This document shows, one piece after another, positions 36,663 through 48,154 of a DNA stretch of 64,000 nucleotides (the first letter of the stretch is position 1; the number at the start of each line of letters is the position of its first letter). Where the stretch lies: positions 4,518,707 through 4,582,706 of the forward strand of contig OZ023182.1 in assembly GCA_963995505.1 (NCBI GenBank), written 5' to 3'. The stretch is from Hypericum androsaemum. Taxonomy: Eukaryota; Streptophyta; Magnoliopsida; Malpighiales; Hypericaceae. The notes beneath the pieces are model-generated. The model ran no database searches, was not told the DNA's origin, and worked only from the letters and a program-made list of their open reading frames with translations. The position numbers were made by a program, and so were the translations under genes.

Positions 36663-39400
36663 ATGGATGCACAGCCATACGGGCATCTTCTAGGGAATGG
36701 AGGACCCTTAGATACGTCGGTATTAGTGCACCAGGATGTGCACCGTTCTCAGGACGTGTGGAACCGTGAGGTTCGTGAAGGGATTAACGATAATCAGGAC
36801 ACATTGTTGAAGATACACAGACGGAAATGGACGGTGTCTCATGTGCAGAACGAGGCCTTTATAGCCTATTTGAAGGAGGCAAGTTTCTGGGATGTGTGGT
36901 GTATTGGCTGGGTCGTTCTCGAAACAGCATTTGTTACAGCCTTGGTGGAGCGGTGGCGGCCCGAGACCCATACGTTCCATATGCCTGTGGGTGAGATGAC
37001 AGTTACTCTTCAGGACATTGCTGTGTTGTTCGGGCTTCCTATCGATGGTCACCCAGTAACAGGGTTGCAGACACCTCCTGATTGGCACGAGTTCTGCGTA
37101 CGCCTATTTGGCAGTAACCCGGCAGATATCCCTGGAATGGTTTGGAAAAACCAAATTGCCCTTAAATGGTTCGAGGACCATTTTGACCCTGCTACTATCC
37201 CAATTGATGCTGGTGATGAGGTCGTAAAATGATATGTTCGAGCGAACATATTGCGACTTATCGGATGCATTTTTTTTCCCGAGTCTAGTGATGCCAGGGT
37301 GAACACATACTGGTTGCCACTTCTAGAGAATGTAGAGGCAATTGGTTCTTACAGCTGGGGTAGTGCGTGTTTGTCACACACGTACAGCCATTTATGTAGA
37401 GCCACAAGCTCGACACGTTCACTTATTGCCGGGGCGATGACGCTAGTATGTATGTGGGCTTGGGAACGGATCATCCCAAATCGTCCGGTTTTGTTAAATC
37501 CGGCAGTGCAACAACCTGGGCAAGCACTGGGCATCAGGTACAAATTATTACTTAATGCGCTGTAGCCGCTGATTAATCTTATAGACTTGACGTGATATTT
37601 TTATGTCACTGTGCAGGTGGAGTGGAAAATTTAACAGAGCGGCCAGCAAAAAAATAACAACCGTATCTGTTTACAGACGCAGGTTGGATGAGCTTAGAGA
37701 ATCAGATGTAAGTAATTTGTTTATTTAATTTTAATGAATAGTTTTGACTTAAATCATACTGTGTTGCATACATATAACCATGACCATTTGGACGAGCTAC
37801 GACTGTGTGCATTTGTTATAGGTTGTATGGATGCCGTATAACGACGAGATTCTTAGCAATCTCCCGACAATATGCCATCGTGATTGTGGCTTATGGTTGG
37901 CACGAGTCCCGTTGATATGCTTTTTGCATGTGGAGTGGCATTATCCTGATCGGGTGTTACGACAGTTCGGATTACTCCAGGGTATTCCGGCTAGACCTGA
38001 GATCGATGAGGCGACACATAGTGCGGTGGATGGTCGGGGTCAGGCTGGCCAAAATTGGAATGCTATTTACGAAGGCCATGTGAAGATCTGGGTGGAATTT
38101 CGGACAAGATATGTGTATCACGGAGTACCTACATCGCCGTATATCCATTATCATGATGGATATATGGATTGGTACAGGAAGATTACTCGGCGATTCATCA
38201 GCCCTGCTAGCGCAATGTTACACATGAGTGTAAGTCAATTTAGCTATGTTAAATAAAGATGTTATCTATTTTAATTTTAATAGCGATGTTCCACAATGCT
38301 AATGATAATAAAATTTTATTTGTAGGCGGATGTTGTTGAGCATATACGCCACAGGTCTTCAGACATTTCAGAAATTAAGAATTTGTCGCAGGTTGCACTT
38401 GGGTTCGCCGGCGAGCAAAGACAGTACCTAGGCAACCAATACCCCGGCCTGAGCTCGTACCTGGTTATCAAGTGGAGCCCATGGTCTGGGAAGATTATCG
38501 GTCGAGATCGCAGATTCCAGCAAACACAGTGACGTCTCTCAGCATGGATACCTCCGCCTCTCATCCATTCTTCCAGCACACAGATTTTGGCACCCCCGGC
38601 TCCGCTTCCCAGCCATCCCACCAGCACTCGAGTTACGGCCTAGCCCACACTGGGGTGCCGCATTCCCAGCTGTTTACTCCCCCTAGGCAGAGGTATTTGT
38701 TTATCTTAATGTGTGGTATTAATTATGAATTTTATTACAATATGTTCAATTGATTTGATTTCATTATTATATAAATTTTTGGGTTTGTTATTAGGGGTGT
38801 TCTCATTGGAGACGGTACAACGGCAGCTAGGTCTGTGCAGCCATTTTCTTACGGACTGGGCCCTTCCGGATCGGGTTTCGGCGTCGCCCCCTCCGCTGCT
38901 CATCCATTATTCAGGGAAAATATATTTGGTTGGCCCCAAACTGGGGCTCATACGTCCGACACGCAGTCCAGTTTTGGTTTGACCCGGTCTGGTGTACAGA
39001 CATCCCAACTATTTGAGACACCTACACAGAGGTTGGTTCTCTACAATTTGGTGTGTGTAAATTATGAATTTTATTTAAAAATTTTGAATTGATTGTATGG
39101 CTTTATTGTGTTGATAACATAATTTGTTGATTTTGATAAATTTGTATGATATTTTATAATAGGACTTCGCCACGTGATACTACAACTCATGGTAGTGGTG
39201 ACTCTTCATTTGACGATCCAACCGATTTTGAGGATGAAGAAATACCTCTGGTCTGGCGTCAGCCTAATCGGGGAGCTAGAGAGGCTGGTGTGCGATGTTT
39301 TACAGGAGGACACCTGAATGTGCCTGGAAAGGGAAAGGGGAAGGCGAATGCTCACGCAGATAAGCATCAAAAGGAGAAGCCTCAGAAGAAGAAGAAGTAG
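36663..39400 (+). pseudogene. Plant mobile domain (PMD) protein gene of the MULE
   Basis: Six exons: 36663-37537, 37617-37707, 37822-38229, 38326-38692, 38795-39031, 39163-39400. The PMD (family of MAIN/MAIL1 and 'protein phosphatase 7 long form'-like proteins) fills exons 1-3: FWDVWCIGWVVLETAFVTAL, LVERWRPETHTFHMPVGEMT, TLQDIAVLFGLPIDGHPVTG, YSWGSACLSHTY and WAWERI. Exons 4-6 encode a low-complexity Ser/Gly/Pro tail with a duplicated SS(Y/F)GL...GV..SQLF..P..QR unit and a final lysine-rich run (KGKGKANAHADKHQKEKPQ, then six basic codons). Two lesions are seen: an in-frame TGA at 37230-37232 between well-conserved PMD segments, and a one-base frame loss in exon 4 near 38390-38415. PMD proteins are thought to act in silencing or genome stability; the role inside transposons is unknown. 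An upstream non-coding exon may end at 36125. Confidence 0.85.
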
Positions 39401-39697
39401 TTTATGCTTCTGTACTAGACATTCGTTGGATGCTTTTATGACTGTATTAACTTCACTTTTTTATGATTTGTGTTTTAGTTCTCGAAACTTTTCAAACGTT
39501 ATACCTTTCTAGATAAGTATGCCGTCAAGATATTAAACAAAGTACGGTATAAGGAAATACGACATGACAAAACTAAGAAGTGCAATACTAAAATAGGATG
39601 ACAACAATCTGAAATAACAGATTAAAAAAATGTCTTTATGTTTCTCAACACGTTGTCACAATTCTCATCAGAATTCCCGGTAGGGACATATTTGCCA

Positions 39698-41432
39698 CTA
39701 TTCCTTGAAAACTCGTTTAACATTCTCGTGATCAACACTGAAATGTATTCGATTTTCTTCATACGAGACATAAATCTGTTCAAAAAATACTTAATTAGGT
39801 CAATGATTATATTAAAATAATTTACTGACGACGATGTAATGATAATATAAGCTTACATCTTTCACTAGCAACACACATTCATCACAGTAGGTACTCTTAA
39901 TGTCTTGTAAACTCCCCGTGATTTCGCCAGTAGGATCTTTCATAAATTTATAGATATGAAGACTTTGATAATTAAAAAATATGATTAAGAAATAAATAAT
40001 ACATTATATTATAATACCTGAAAAACTGCTCGGAAACTATTGCCGTATACATGTTTCTTCTTTTTCACGTACAGAACCATCTGCAAGTCTCTTAGTTAAC
40101 AATAACATTACTTGCAAATTGCAAAATTTTCATATATGTACAAATGTTACCTGTGGAATTGTGATGCTTTCAGAGATTGTTTTTACATCCTCAATAGATA
40201 CTCCATCAACGTTAGCTCCATACATCAAACCTAAAAAATTTAAAAATTATATACTCCATAAATGTAAGTAACAAGTATGTATAAGTATTTTCGTAATACC
40301 GTGAGATAGAACAAATTCAATAGCTGTTGTCCATGGTTCATTGTTGAAAATGTCATTGGCTTTGCGGTCTGCTTCAGCTCGTATGGCTTTCCTTCGAAGA
40401 GCTGATTTAGCTTCAGCTTCCTTTTTATGCAGCTCTAACCTCTTTTGTTCTTGGAGCCACTCAAAGGCCTCTGAGCCATATAGTGCCTTCAAATCGGCAC
40501 CACGTCCCTCAGGATATGGTGCTGGAGGATAAGGACGACGACCATCATAGGATGGTGCTGGACGAGTTTGTTCTTGGGAATCTTCATCAGATTCTCCATT
40601 TTTCTTGAACACTTTGACCACGTTCTCATCAGTAATGCTAAATAATTTGTTGTTCGGGTATGGGGACGAGTCAACTTTTACCTGTTGAAGAACCAGAAAA
40701 TCAGTAAACAACTATCTGGGACTATTGAGAAAAAAAAAGGATATGCTCACATTTTTAAGATACAACACACATCCAGCTTCAACAAGACCGGTAGAGTCAT
40801 TTATGGTACCAGTAATACTGCCTGTAGAATCCTGTAATATATTAAAAGTTTAAAAAATTTCTCACATAACATAAATATGTAAGAATAAATAAAATTCTTT
40901 TAATTGTACCTTTAATGTCGCAAGTGCGCCAATTCCGACACGCTGAAAACGAGTCACCTCTACAACCATCTACAAGCAAATACAAAATACTTGTTATAAA
41001 ATTGACTATGATGCTAACTCAAATTAAAGGATAATGTAAAATTTCTTACCGACATAACTGTAGTACCACTATAGGTATTTTTGAAGCTCTGAATACTTGT
41101 CCCTTTAAAACAGGTTCCTATCATCATCCCTGTAAAATAAATTAAAATTAAATAAAAATATTATGTGATCCAATATAGAAATACGGAATACCTTCAACTG
41201 TCAGAAAGTCCATGGCTCTACTCCACGGTTCTGGATCTCGCTTGACAAGCTTGTAATAACAGTTGCTTTTGGTAGGTTTCTGAGGAGGGACTTCTGATCT
41301 ATCGTTGGATGGCCTCTGTAATCGTTTGAAAATATACCCAAACTTAGAACCACATAGAGCATTCCAATCGATTTGAGGATGCTCCGGCTCTTCGTCATCA
41401 TGTGCGATTGGCTCTTTGCCACTTCTCCTCAT
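39698..41432 (-). CDS. HROB-like protein with two tandem OB-fold (DUF4539-like) modules, MULE-borne
   Basis: Nine exons on the minus strand: 41432-41192, 41129-41050, 40969-40910, 40831-40751, 40681-40300, 40230-40151, 40080-40018, 39936-39857, 39775-39698. Each module starts with an EPW..A(M/I)(D/E)F....G helix motif, followed by an 80-nt exon, a strand exon starting MV (MVVEVTRFQRVGIGALATLK or MVLYVKKKKHVYGNSFRAVF), a D(S/P)TG.ITG exon ending in a VLYLKN/VLLVKD strand, and a closing segment (FSITDENVVKVFKK or FSVDHENVKRVFKE). This matches the plan I know for HROB/MCM8IP: PAW..A.EF, then DPTG.I.G..H, then HYLNIT..N.VKVF. HROB is an OB-fold DNA-binding partner of the MCM8-MCM9 helicase. An acidic/proline-rich and then Lys/Ala/Glu-rich helical linker joins the modules. 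The second D-P-T-G exon is one base shorter than its partner (80 against 81 nt), which breaks the frame at 39936, so this copy is probably damaged. The start is taken as the first Met after an acceptor at 41441; an upstream exon cannot be excluded. Confidence 0.65.
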
Positions 41433-41610
41433 CGGCACACCTGAACAATTATGATAATAAACATATACATAAAATGTGTAATGCGTCATTATTCTGCTAA
41501 GATAGAGTAACTTAAACTTAAGACTGTTACAAAGAAACTCAACACAACCCACATAGAGTTTCACAAAATATTACAAAGTACAATCCTTTCAGTTCAAAAT
41601 TAATTACAAT

Positions 41611-44300
41611 TCAACGTCCACGACGGCGTCTACTCGTACTTGCCCCTACGGATACAGCTGCCGCTTTAGCTGCTTTAGCCGCTCTTGCCGCCGCAACTGC
41701 TCTTATATTAGTACAATTGGCTTTTGTGTGACCCCTTGTTTTACAGAGCGTACAGCGGACGAAAGGCACTGTATCCATTTCATTATGTATGCGCTTCCGT
41801 GGCTGTCCTCTACCCCTCGCTAATCTTTCATCTGGAATGAGCCTTACAACCGTTGGATCTTCAGGATACGGCCAATATTTAGGATTGCCCAGAGGAACAA
41901 ACTTCAGTTGGTAGCAAGCTTGCGTGGTTTCCAGGCGATAATACTTATCCACAAATATCTTGTAATCGATGCCAAGTTCAGTACAACACGCCATCACATG
42001 TGAGCACGGATAGTGGTAAGCCTGGAATTTGCCGCAGCCACAAAATCCTGTGGAAAGATTAACTGAATGCTTTCTGTCCCCCTTTTGTCTTCTCATATCG
42101 TACCCAGTGCGAACTTCGTACGATCCAACTGTACTGTCAGAAACTCGCACTCTATGTCCATTGGCCTTTCCCTCCCACCGCTCCAACCTTTTTAGGAGCT
42201 TCTGTGACATCAATATTTTGCCAGTACAGCTCTCTTTCATACACTTAGTTGATCTCTCTTCAAAATATTCGGTTAGCTTGTTAAATGTCTCTGCCACCAA
42301 GGCCGTCACCGGTAAACGACGAACTTTTTTGAAGATCATATTTACGCACTCGGCAAAATTCGTCGTCATGTTACCATATCGGCGTCCGCCATCCCACGCT
42401 AAGCTCCACTTGGGCAATTCCTGTTCATACATCCAGTTGAAGACCTCCTGGTCGACATTCCATATTTCTCACATGTTAGCTTCCAACTTCCACAGTTGAG
42501 CTTGCATTCCTACAACCAACATAGTAAAAATATTAAATGTGGAGTAACAACTTGTAAAATAGTTTTAGACTACAAAATATTTGTGCATGTCACCTGCAAT
42601 CTTCATGACATTCCTCATGGCGTCGTTTTTGAAGTGTTTGTTAAGATTGCTTGCTACGTGTCGAAGACAATATCAATGGGCGGTATCACTGTCTTCTCCC
42701 CAACCATACTCTGTATTCATTGCCTTTAATATGCCAGCATGTCGATCAGAAATAACACATATTCCATGTCGGCCTGGCCTGGCGTGACGTGCTTCCGGAC
42801 TTGTTTCATGAACCACGGCCAACTATCCGTGTTCTCACCCTCTACCAGAGCAAATGCTATTGGAATTATAGCATTATTACCATCAATTGCAGTGGCGATC
42901 AGGAGGACATGCTTGTATTTTCCATACAAGAACGTTCCATCAATCTCCAAGACAGGCATGCAATGTTTGAAAGCTTCAATGCAAGGCCTGAAGCTCCAAA
43001 AAACTCGCTTAAAGATCTTTGTTTCAGGCATTAGTGCTTCCATGTAATGGTCGCAACCAGGGAGGGTGTGATAATATTCCCATTCAACAACAGTTCCAGG
43101 ATTATTTGCCTTGCATGCTGCAAACCATTGCGGAAGGCGATTGTAAGATTCTTGCCAATCCCCCCATAAATCTTGAAACGCCTTCTCTTTTGCCCACCAA
43201 GTCTTCGTATACGAGGGTCTAAACTTCATATGGTCGTGGATCTCTGACCTTAAAGTGGCCACACGAATTTCTGGTTGTTCCTCTACTCGTTTCTTAATAA
43301 TTTGTGCAATGAAAGCAGAAGTGAGTTGTTTATGATCCTGCGACTTTCGTAGGCGACCACAGGTATGGGGGTAGGTGTGTTTCACGATTTTCCATGAACT
43401 GAAAAGTGTGCCCCTTCTTTCCTGTGAGACACGGATCTCCCATTTGCAATCATCAGTCTCCCATTTTTTACACTTCACAGAAAAAGTTTCTGGCCTTGTT
43501 TCTTTTCGGACAAACTCACGCCCATCGTTCATTACGAACGCCTCGATCTCCCTCTTTGCATCAAATTTGCTCTTCCAAATCGTACCCTCTTTCAACAAAC
43601 CAGAACAACTTCCATCTATTGCTCGGTCGCAATCCCATTCTTCACCATAAACAGTCATCGATGATTGTTCACCGGGATCAGTTAGAGCGAGTTCACCGTA
43701 TTGTTGTTCTCGGTATTGTTGTTCCTCTTCTTCTACTACTTCTTCTTCATCTTCGTCTTCTTCTGCTTCATTTTCGTCTTCTTCTGCTTCGTCTTCGTCT
43801 TCTACTTCTTCTGCTTCGTCTTCACGATCAAAATTGTATGTGGCATATGGACCCGTCTCTCTAGGATCATTTTCAAACCAATCAAATATTGGTTCATGAG
43901 CAACATCCATCCCCGTTGACGTACCAGCTTCAACGACAAACGGGTTGTAATTATTAACCCTCTTTTCCACAATGATTGTAAGCTTAATCTCCTTCACCAT
44001 TGGTCCAAAGAAGTTAATCATGGTCTCCAGCATTATCCTAACATCTTCATCGTCGTTAATAAACATTGGACCAAATTGTCCTCTTCCAAATGGACATCTA
44101 AATATCAATGGCCCAAATTCTTCATTTGGACCTATTGGGATCTTTTCGTTAACTTTTTTCCGCAAGATATTGTATCTAACAAATGCTGCATGAAACTTCC
44201 ACTTCTCTTTCCTACCACCTTGGTAATCAAAACCGGTTTCATTGTTATTGAAAATTACTCCATCGTATTTCAACTTTATTCTTATAACCCGGTTAGCCAT
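41611..44300 (-). pseudogene. MURA-type (MULE) transposase, decayed
   Basis: Two exons, 44300-42594 and 42509-41611. The N-terminal region (MANRVIRIKLKYDGVIFNNN) is followed by a long Asp/Glu run, then the MudR/FAR1-like DNA-binding region (SVKCKKWETDDCKWEIRVSQ...HTYPHTC). The transposase domain shows the first catalytic Asp in LEIDGTFLYGKY and, after a frame switch near 42775, the second in ISDRHAGI; the Glu falls in TNFAECVNMIF in exon 2. A SWIM zinc finger (CGCGKFQAYHYPCSH) and a CCHC knuckle (CTLCKTRGHTKANC) follow, then an Ala-rich and basic tail. Lesions: the frameshift beside a GGCCTGGCCTGGC repeat, an in-frame TGA at 42673-42675 and another at 42469-42471. When intact it would cut and insert the element at its TIRs. 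Confidence 0.9.
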
Positions 44301-44650
44301 TATGAATACTACAACAAAAGAAAACAGTATGCAATTCTATATTAGCAACACAAAACATAATTTATATTAACGAAAATATCATATAAACATACATTCTTCT
44401 CCATCAATTTTTTGGTCCGAGACCACCTTAAGAACCAGATGAAATTTAATCGGACTGGCAGGGTGGTCACTTTTTGTACTCGACCATCCGGAATTTATCA
44501 AGAAAAAATTCACAATCTGACCGGTCGGACCGGTCCGACTGACCCGACCGGTCCGACCGACCAGACCGATCCGACCGATCCGACCGGTCCGACCATTCCG
44601 ACTCATTAAACCGGTCTGGCCATTGGGGTTGGTCAGTTTATAAAATCCGC

Positions 44651-44880
44651 ACACCCACAAAATTTTAAACAATCAGATATCACACTCAAAAAATAGAAGG
44701 AATTAATAATTTTAAAGCTAAAATATACTAATTATTTTTAATTAATGAACAAACTCTACATATATACACCCACAAAATTTTAAACAATCAGATATCACAC
44801 TCAAAAAATAGAAGGAATTAATAATTTCAAAGCTAAAATATACTAATTATTTTTAATTAATGAACAAACTCTACATATAT
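44651..44880. repeat. 115-bp tandem duplication inside the MULE
   Basis: Two nearly identical copies, 44651-44765 and 44766-44880, both beginning ACACCCACAAAATTTTAAAC. It lies between the MURA start and the subterminal array, in the likely transposase promoter. Confidence 0.95.
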
Positions 44881-44998
44881 ACCAAAATATTAAAGTAAAT
44901 TAATTTACCTGGTTTTGGGCAGGGTCTTCTATGGTATGTAGGACGTCTTCGTATGGATGATAAAAGGCTTCTGCGAGGTATCCATTATATAGGCCATA

Positions 44999-45350
44999 TG
45001 ATCGACCAAGATCCGACCAAAAAAGTCAGATCTTGGACCAATATGATATATTCGACAAAAAATATCGGATCTTGGTCATATCCGAAATCTCCTATTCAGA
45101 TTTCGGATATGGCTTATCGACCAAGATCCGACAAAAACGGTCGGATCTTGGTCATATTTCAATCTCCTATTCAGATTTCGGATATGGCTTATCGACCAAG
45201 ATCTGACTTTTTTAGTCGGATGATACATCCGACAAAAACGGTCGGATCTTGGACCGAGATCCGACTTTTTTAGTCGGATGATACATCCGACAAAAAAAGT
45301 CAGATCTTGGTCATCCGACAAAAAAAGTCGGATCTTGGTCCAAGATCCGA
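44999..45350. repeat. Subterminal palindromic repeat array of the MULE
   Basis: Repeated CCAAGATCCGAC and its complement GTCGGATCTTGG, separated by short A or T runs, form many perfect or near-perfect hairpins. A longer unit of about 80 bp (containing CAGATTTCGGATATGGCTTATCG) occurs twice at about 45075-45200. Such arrays near MULE ends are candidate transposase binding sites (inference). Confidence 0.8.
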
Positions 45351-45459
45351 CTTTTTTCGGCGTCCGTGCCACGTGGACACCGTCCCCGCAATACTTTCAT
45401 ATCGGACACTTTTTTCACAAAAAGTGGTGAATAGTAACACCATTCAGAAAAAAAAACCC
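45270..45459. repeat. MULE terminal inverted repeat, right
   Basis: Inverted copy of 35454-35640; the inner limit is approximate because it merges into the subterminal array. Confidence 0.88.
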
Positions 45460-45467
45460 GTTTTAAA
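45460..45467. repeat. MULE target-site duplication, right
   Basis: GTTTTAAA, identical to 35446-35453. Confidence 0.8.
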
Positions 45468-47638
45468 TGGGCTAATAATGCTATGGATTCGTTGAACCGG
45501 ACAAAAGAATTTTGTCATTTTTTAAATATTTATTTGATTTGAATATAAATTAGTCTGGTTATTAATTATTCTGTCACATTCATAATTTTAAAATACAGAT
45601 TTTGGTATGACTCGGATTTTTTCCGTCCTCCCGATCATCTGGTTCGACGTCGGACCAGACATTTTTTATTTAAATTTTTTATTATTATTCGAATAATATG
45701 TAAACCAAATATTCAAAATATAGGTTTCAAAATTCACATTTTAGAAATGTGAACCAATTTATAACATAGAAAGTCCATTTTTCTTTCTTGATTTAGAGAA
45801 ATCGAGCATATGATACGACTTTCTTGTTTTAATTTTTGCTGATTCGGATAAAATCCTGTCAAACCGAGCCGCCGCGAGTCAAAAACCAGTATGAACTAGT
45901 CAGTCCGACTAATTTTTGGGTGGTCCGACTGGAGGCTGTATAAATACTAAAAAACGACCAGTGCACATAGTCGGACCGCACATTTTTTGAAAACTATGGT
46001 CACATTAACCAAAAAGACGAAGAAAACAACAAATATCATAGAGTTGTAGACAAAGAAAACAAGTAAAAAGGTTGGACACTGTCGTGCGTGTGAACATGTA
46101 AAGGTGTTTCCTCCAAATCTCCACGTCAAAATTTTGAATGAATTCTCTCTTTGAACCTACGAACAACGATCTCTTTGTAGAGCAGACGCTTCTTGTTGAT
46201 GATGATGGTTTACACGATCTCTTCATTTCCTTTCTGTGACTGTCGTCTGTCTCTCTGCCTCTGTGTTTTTTTTTTTGAGAACCCTCTGTGTTTGCCTTGC
46301 CTTTGGTGAAATTAGATAAGGGTAAAATAGTTATAAATCCTTGGTGTTTGAAAAAATTAATGAATCGGGACAAACATATATTAGTTAGTCCCTCATCTTT
46401 GAAAAATTAACTAATTAGTTCATAGATCTATTTTCTAGCTAACTTTTCAGCTTTTTTTTTCAAATCAGTGTTATATCCCTAAGTCCACCCTTCTCTCTCC
46501 AAACCTTTTTTCTTCAAAGAGACCTCTCGTCGATCTTCTCAATCCAACAACGATTCTCCCCTCCGTCCATCCTCTCCGATAGGTCACACTACCCTCCGTC
46601 CATCCCCCAAGCAACATAAAAACACATAATTCACCACCAATTCTGTGATACCCTGTAAATAAAATGTTATATCTAAAAATCTTAAAGATGAGATCAGGAT
46701 GGTGACCTCATAGAAAGTTTCTGGGATGGTTTGTAGAGACAGCTGGTCGGATCACGGGACGTTACAAATTCGATCCATTTAGACACAAACTTGGTTACCT
46801 TCCCGTGGAGGCTAGACCTCGTGTCGACCAAAAGCTGCCTAAATGACTGACCAAGGCATCGAATTGGGGTCCCTTCTTCGCCCACCGCAGACCTCACACA
46901 AATACCAAGAGGCCACTCCTCATGGGCAAGCGTAGGTCCCAACGGAGGATAATGCGATGATGGTCCTCGAGACCTCGGCTGGGAAAGGGTTGGCATTGGT
47001 CACCCGGGCTCGGGCGGTTTCTGGGTTGGATAACATGGAAACGGAGCATCTGAGAGAGAATTGGTGATGTTGGTTTTGCTTGGAAAAAGGGAAATGGGTT
47101 CTCTGTGTTGGTTTTGGTGGGGGAGGGAGGTGGGGTAGAGAGGAGAGGTGTGGGGATAGAGATTGGATTTGGAGATGTATTTGAAAGAGTAAAAGGATGA
47201 GTCTTTTTCTTGGAAGAGGGGAGGTTTGCATACAGATGAAGAATGGTGCATTTAGGGGTATTATAGGAATTTGGGGAACAATATGCTAAAAAGTCAGCTA
47301 AAAATATGGATCAAAAACTAATTAATACATATTTGTTCTGATTTATTAATTTTTTCAAACATTAGAGAGCTATCACTATTTTGTCCATTAGATAATTACA
47401 GGCATTTAAAATTTTCTTTAACTGTGTAAACTGTAAAGTGTACGATTATCTTTTCTCTTCCACGAACGTCCATTTTTTGTCATCGGAAGATAATATGTAA
47501 ATTATAATACATATTTGTTTTGGAAAACACGTTCTTTTAATATATTTTTCAGAAAGGAATTATATGCATTTTTTGTTATTACAAGTTGAAAACGATAATT
47601 TGTTTATCTGACAACTGGTCAGATAAGTTTCGATAATT
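45468..47638. other. Spacer with GGTCCGAC-type relics
   Basis: AT-rich. Contains isolated GTCGGACC motifs at about 45645 and 45900 resembling the internal MULE repeats. Open frames at 46694-47251 on the minus strand are GC-richer but match nothing I know, so they are not called as genes. Confidence 0.4.
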
Positions 47639-47645
47639 AAAATCT
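47639..47645. repeat. Target-site duplication, left (TIR element 2)
   Basis: AAAATCT before the AGGGTAAATTA terminus; same heptamer at 49391-49397. Confidence 0.75.
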
Positions 47646-48154
47646 AGGGTAAATTATCTCATAGTCCCTAATATTTGGTCATCCTCCCCCTTGCGTCCCT
47701 GCATTTTAAAATTTGATTTTACTGTCCCCCGTCTTTGGTTAAACCTCTCCCTCGGGTCCCTGACTGACGTCATAGGCTCTTTTTTCATTTTTGGTCATAG
47801 AAATGACTATTATACCCCTTTGGTCATCTTCTCAGGCAAACTTAACCCTTCCAGTCATCTTCTCCGGCAACTCTTCGTCTTTTTCGGCGAACTCCGGCGA
47901 ACAATTTTCAGCGAACTCCTTCCCAAACTGACACTGGTTAGTTGGCCTAATTAGACCCCCGAATAATTTTGTTGGTTTAATTAGACCAAACAATTTTGCT
48001 AGTCGAAGTGGACTTGTTCCAATGGTGAGTCGCCACCTCCCAACCGAACCTGTTGCTTCGTTAACGGAAGAGTCACCGAATTGTAGGATGACGAGCAGCC
48101 GGTGGTGACTGGCGTCCTTGCTAAACCCAGAAACCAAACTCGACAGCCATGACG

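Larger units (their letters stand above)
35454..45459. mobile_element. 10-kb Mutator-like element (MULE) with MURA, PMD and HROB-like genes
   Basis: Both ends are near-identical long inverted repeats starting GGGTTTTTTTTTCTGAATGG and running about 190 bp inward. The left arm is 35454 to about 35640 and the right arm about 45270-45459, with 8-bp target duplications. Inside are three genes: a PMD gene on the plus strand (36663-39400), then on the minus strand an OB-fold gene (39698-41432) and a MURA-type transposase (41611-44300). Palindromic subterminal repeats lie inside each terminus. The transposase has two stops and a frameshift, so this copy is no longer autonomous. Apart from scattered lesions its gene content looks complete. 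Confidence 0.93.

Noticed and set aside
39698..41432. Replication protein A (RPA1-like) as the identity of the OB-fold gene
   Set aside because: RPA1 motifs (Cys4 zinc finger, DBD-A/B signatures) are absent; the D-x-TG-x-I-x-G and N-V-V-K-V-F pattern fits the HROB/DUF4539 plan better.
46694..47251. Overlapping minus-strand frames of 83-103 codons
   Set aside because: No family match, no splice logic and no start context that stands out. Left as spacer.
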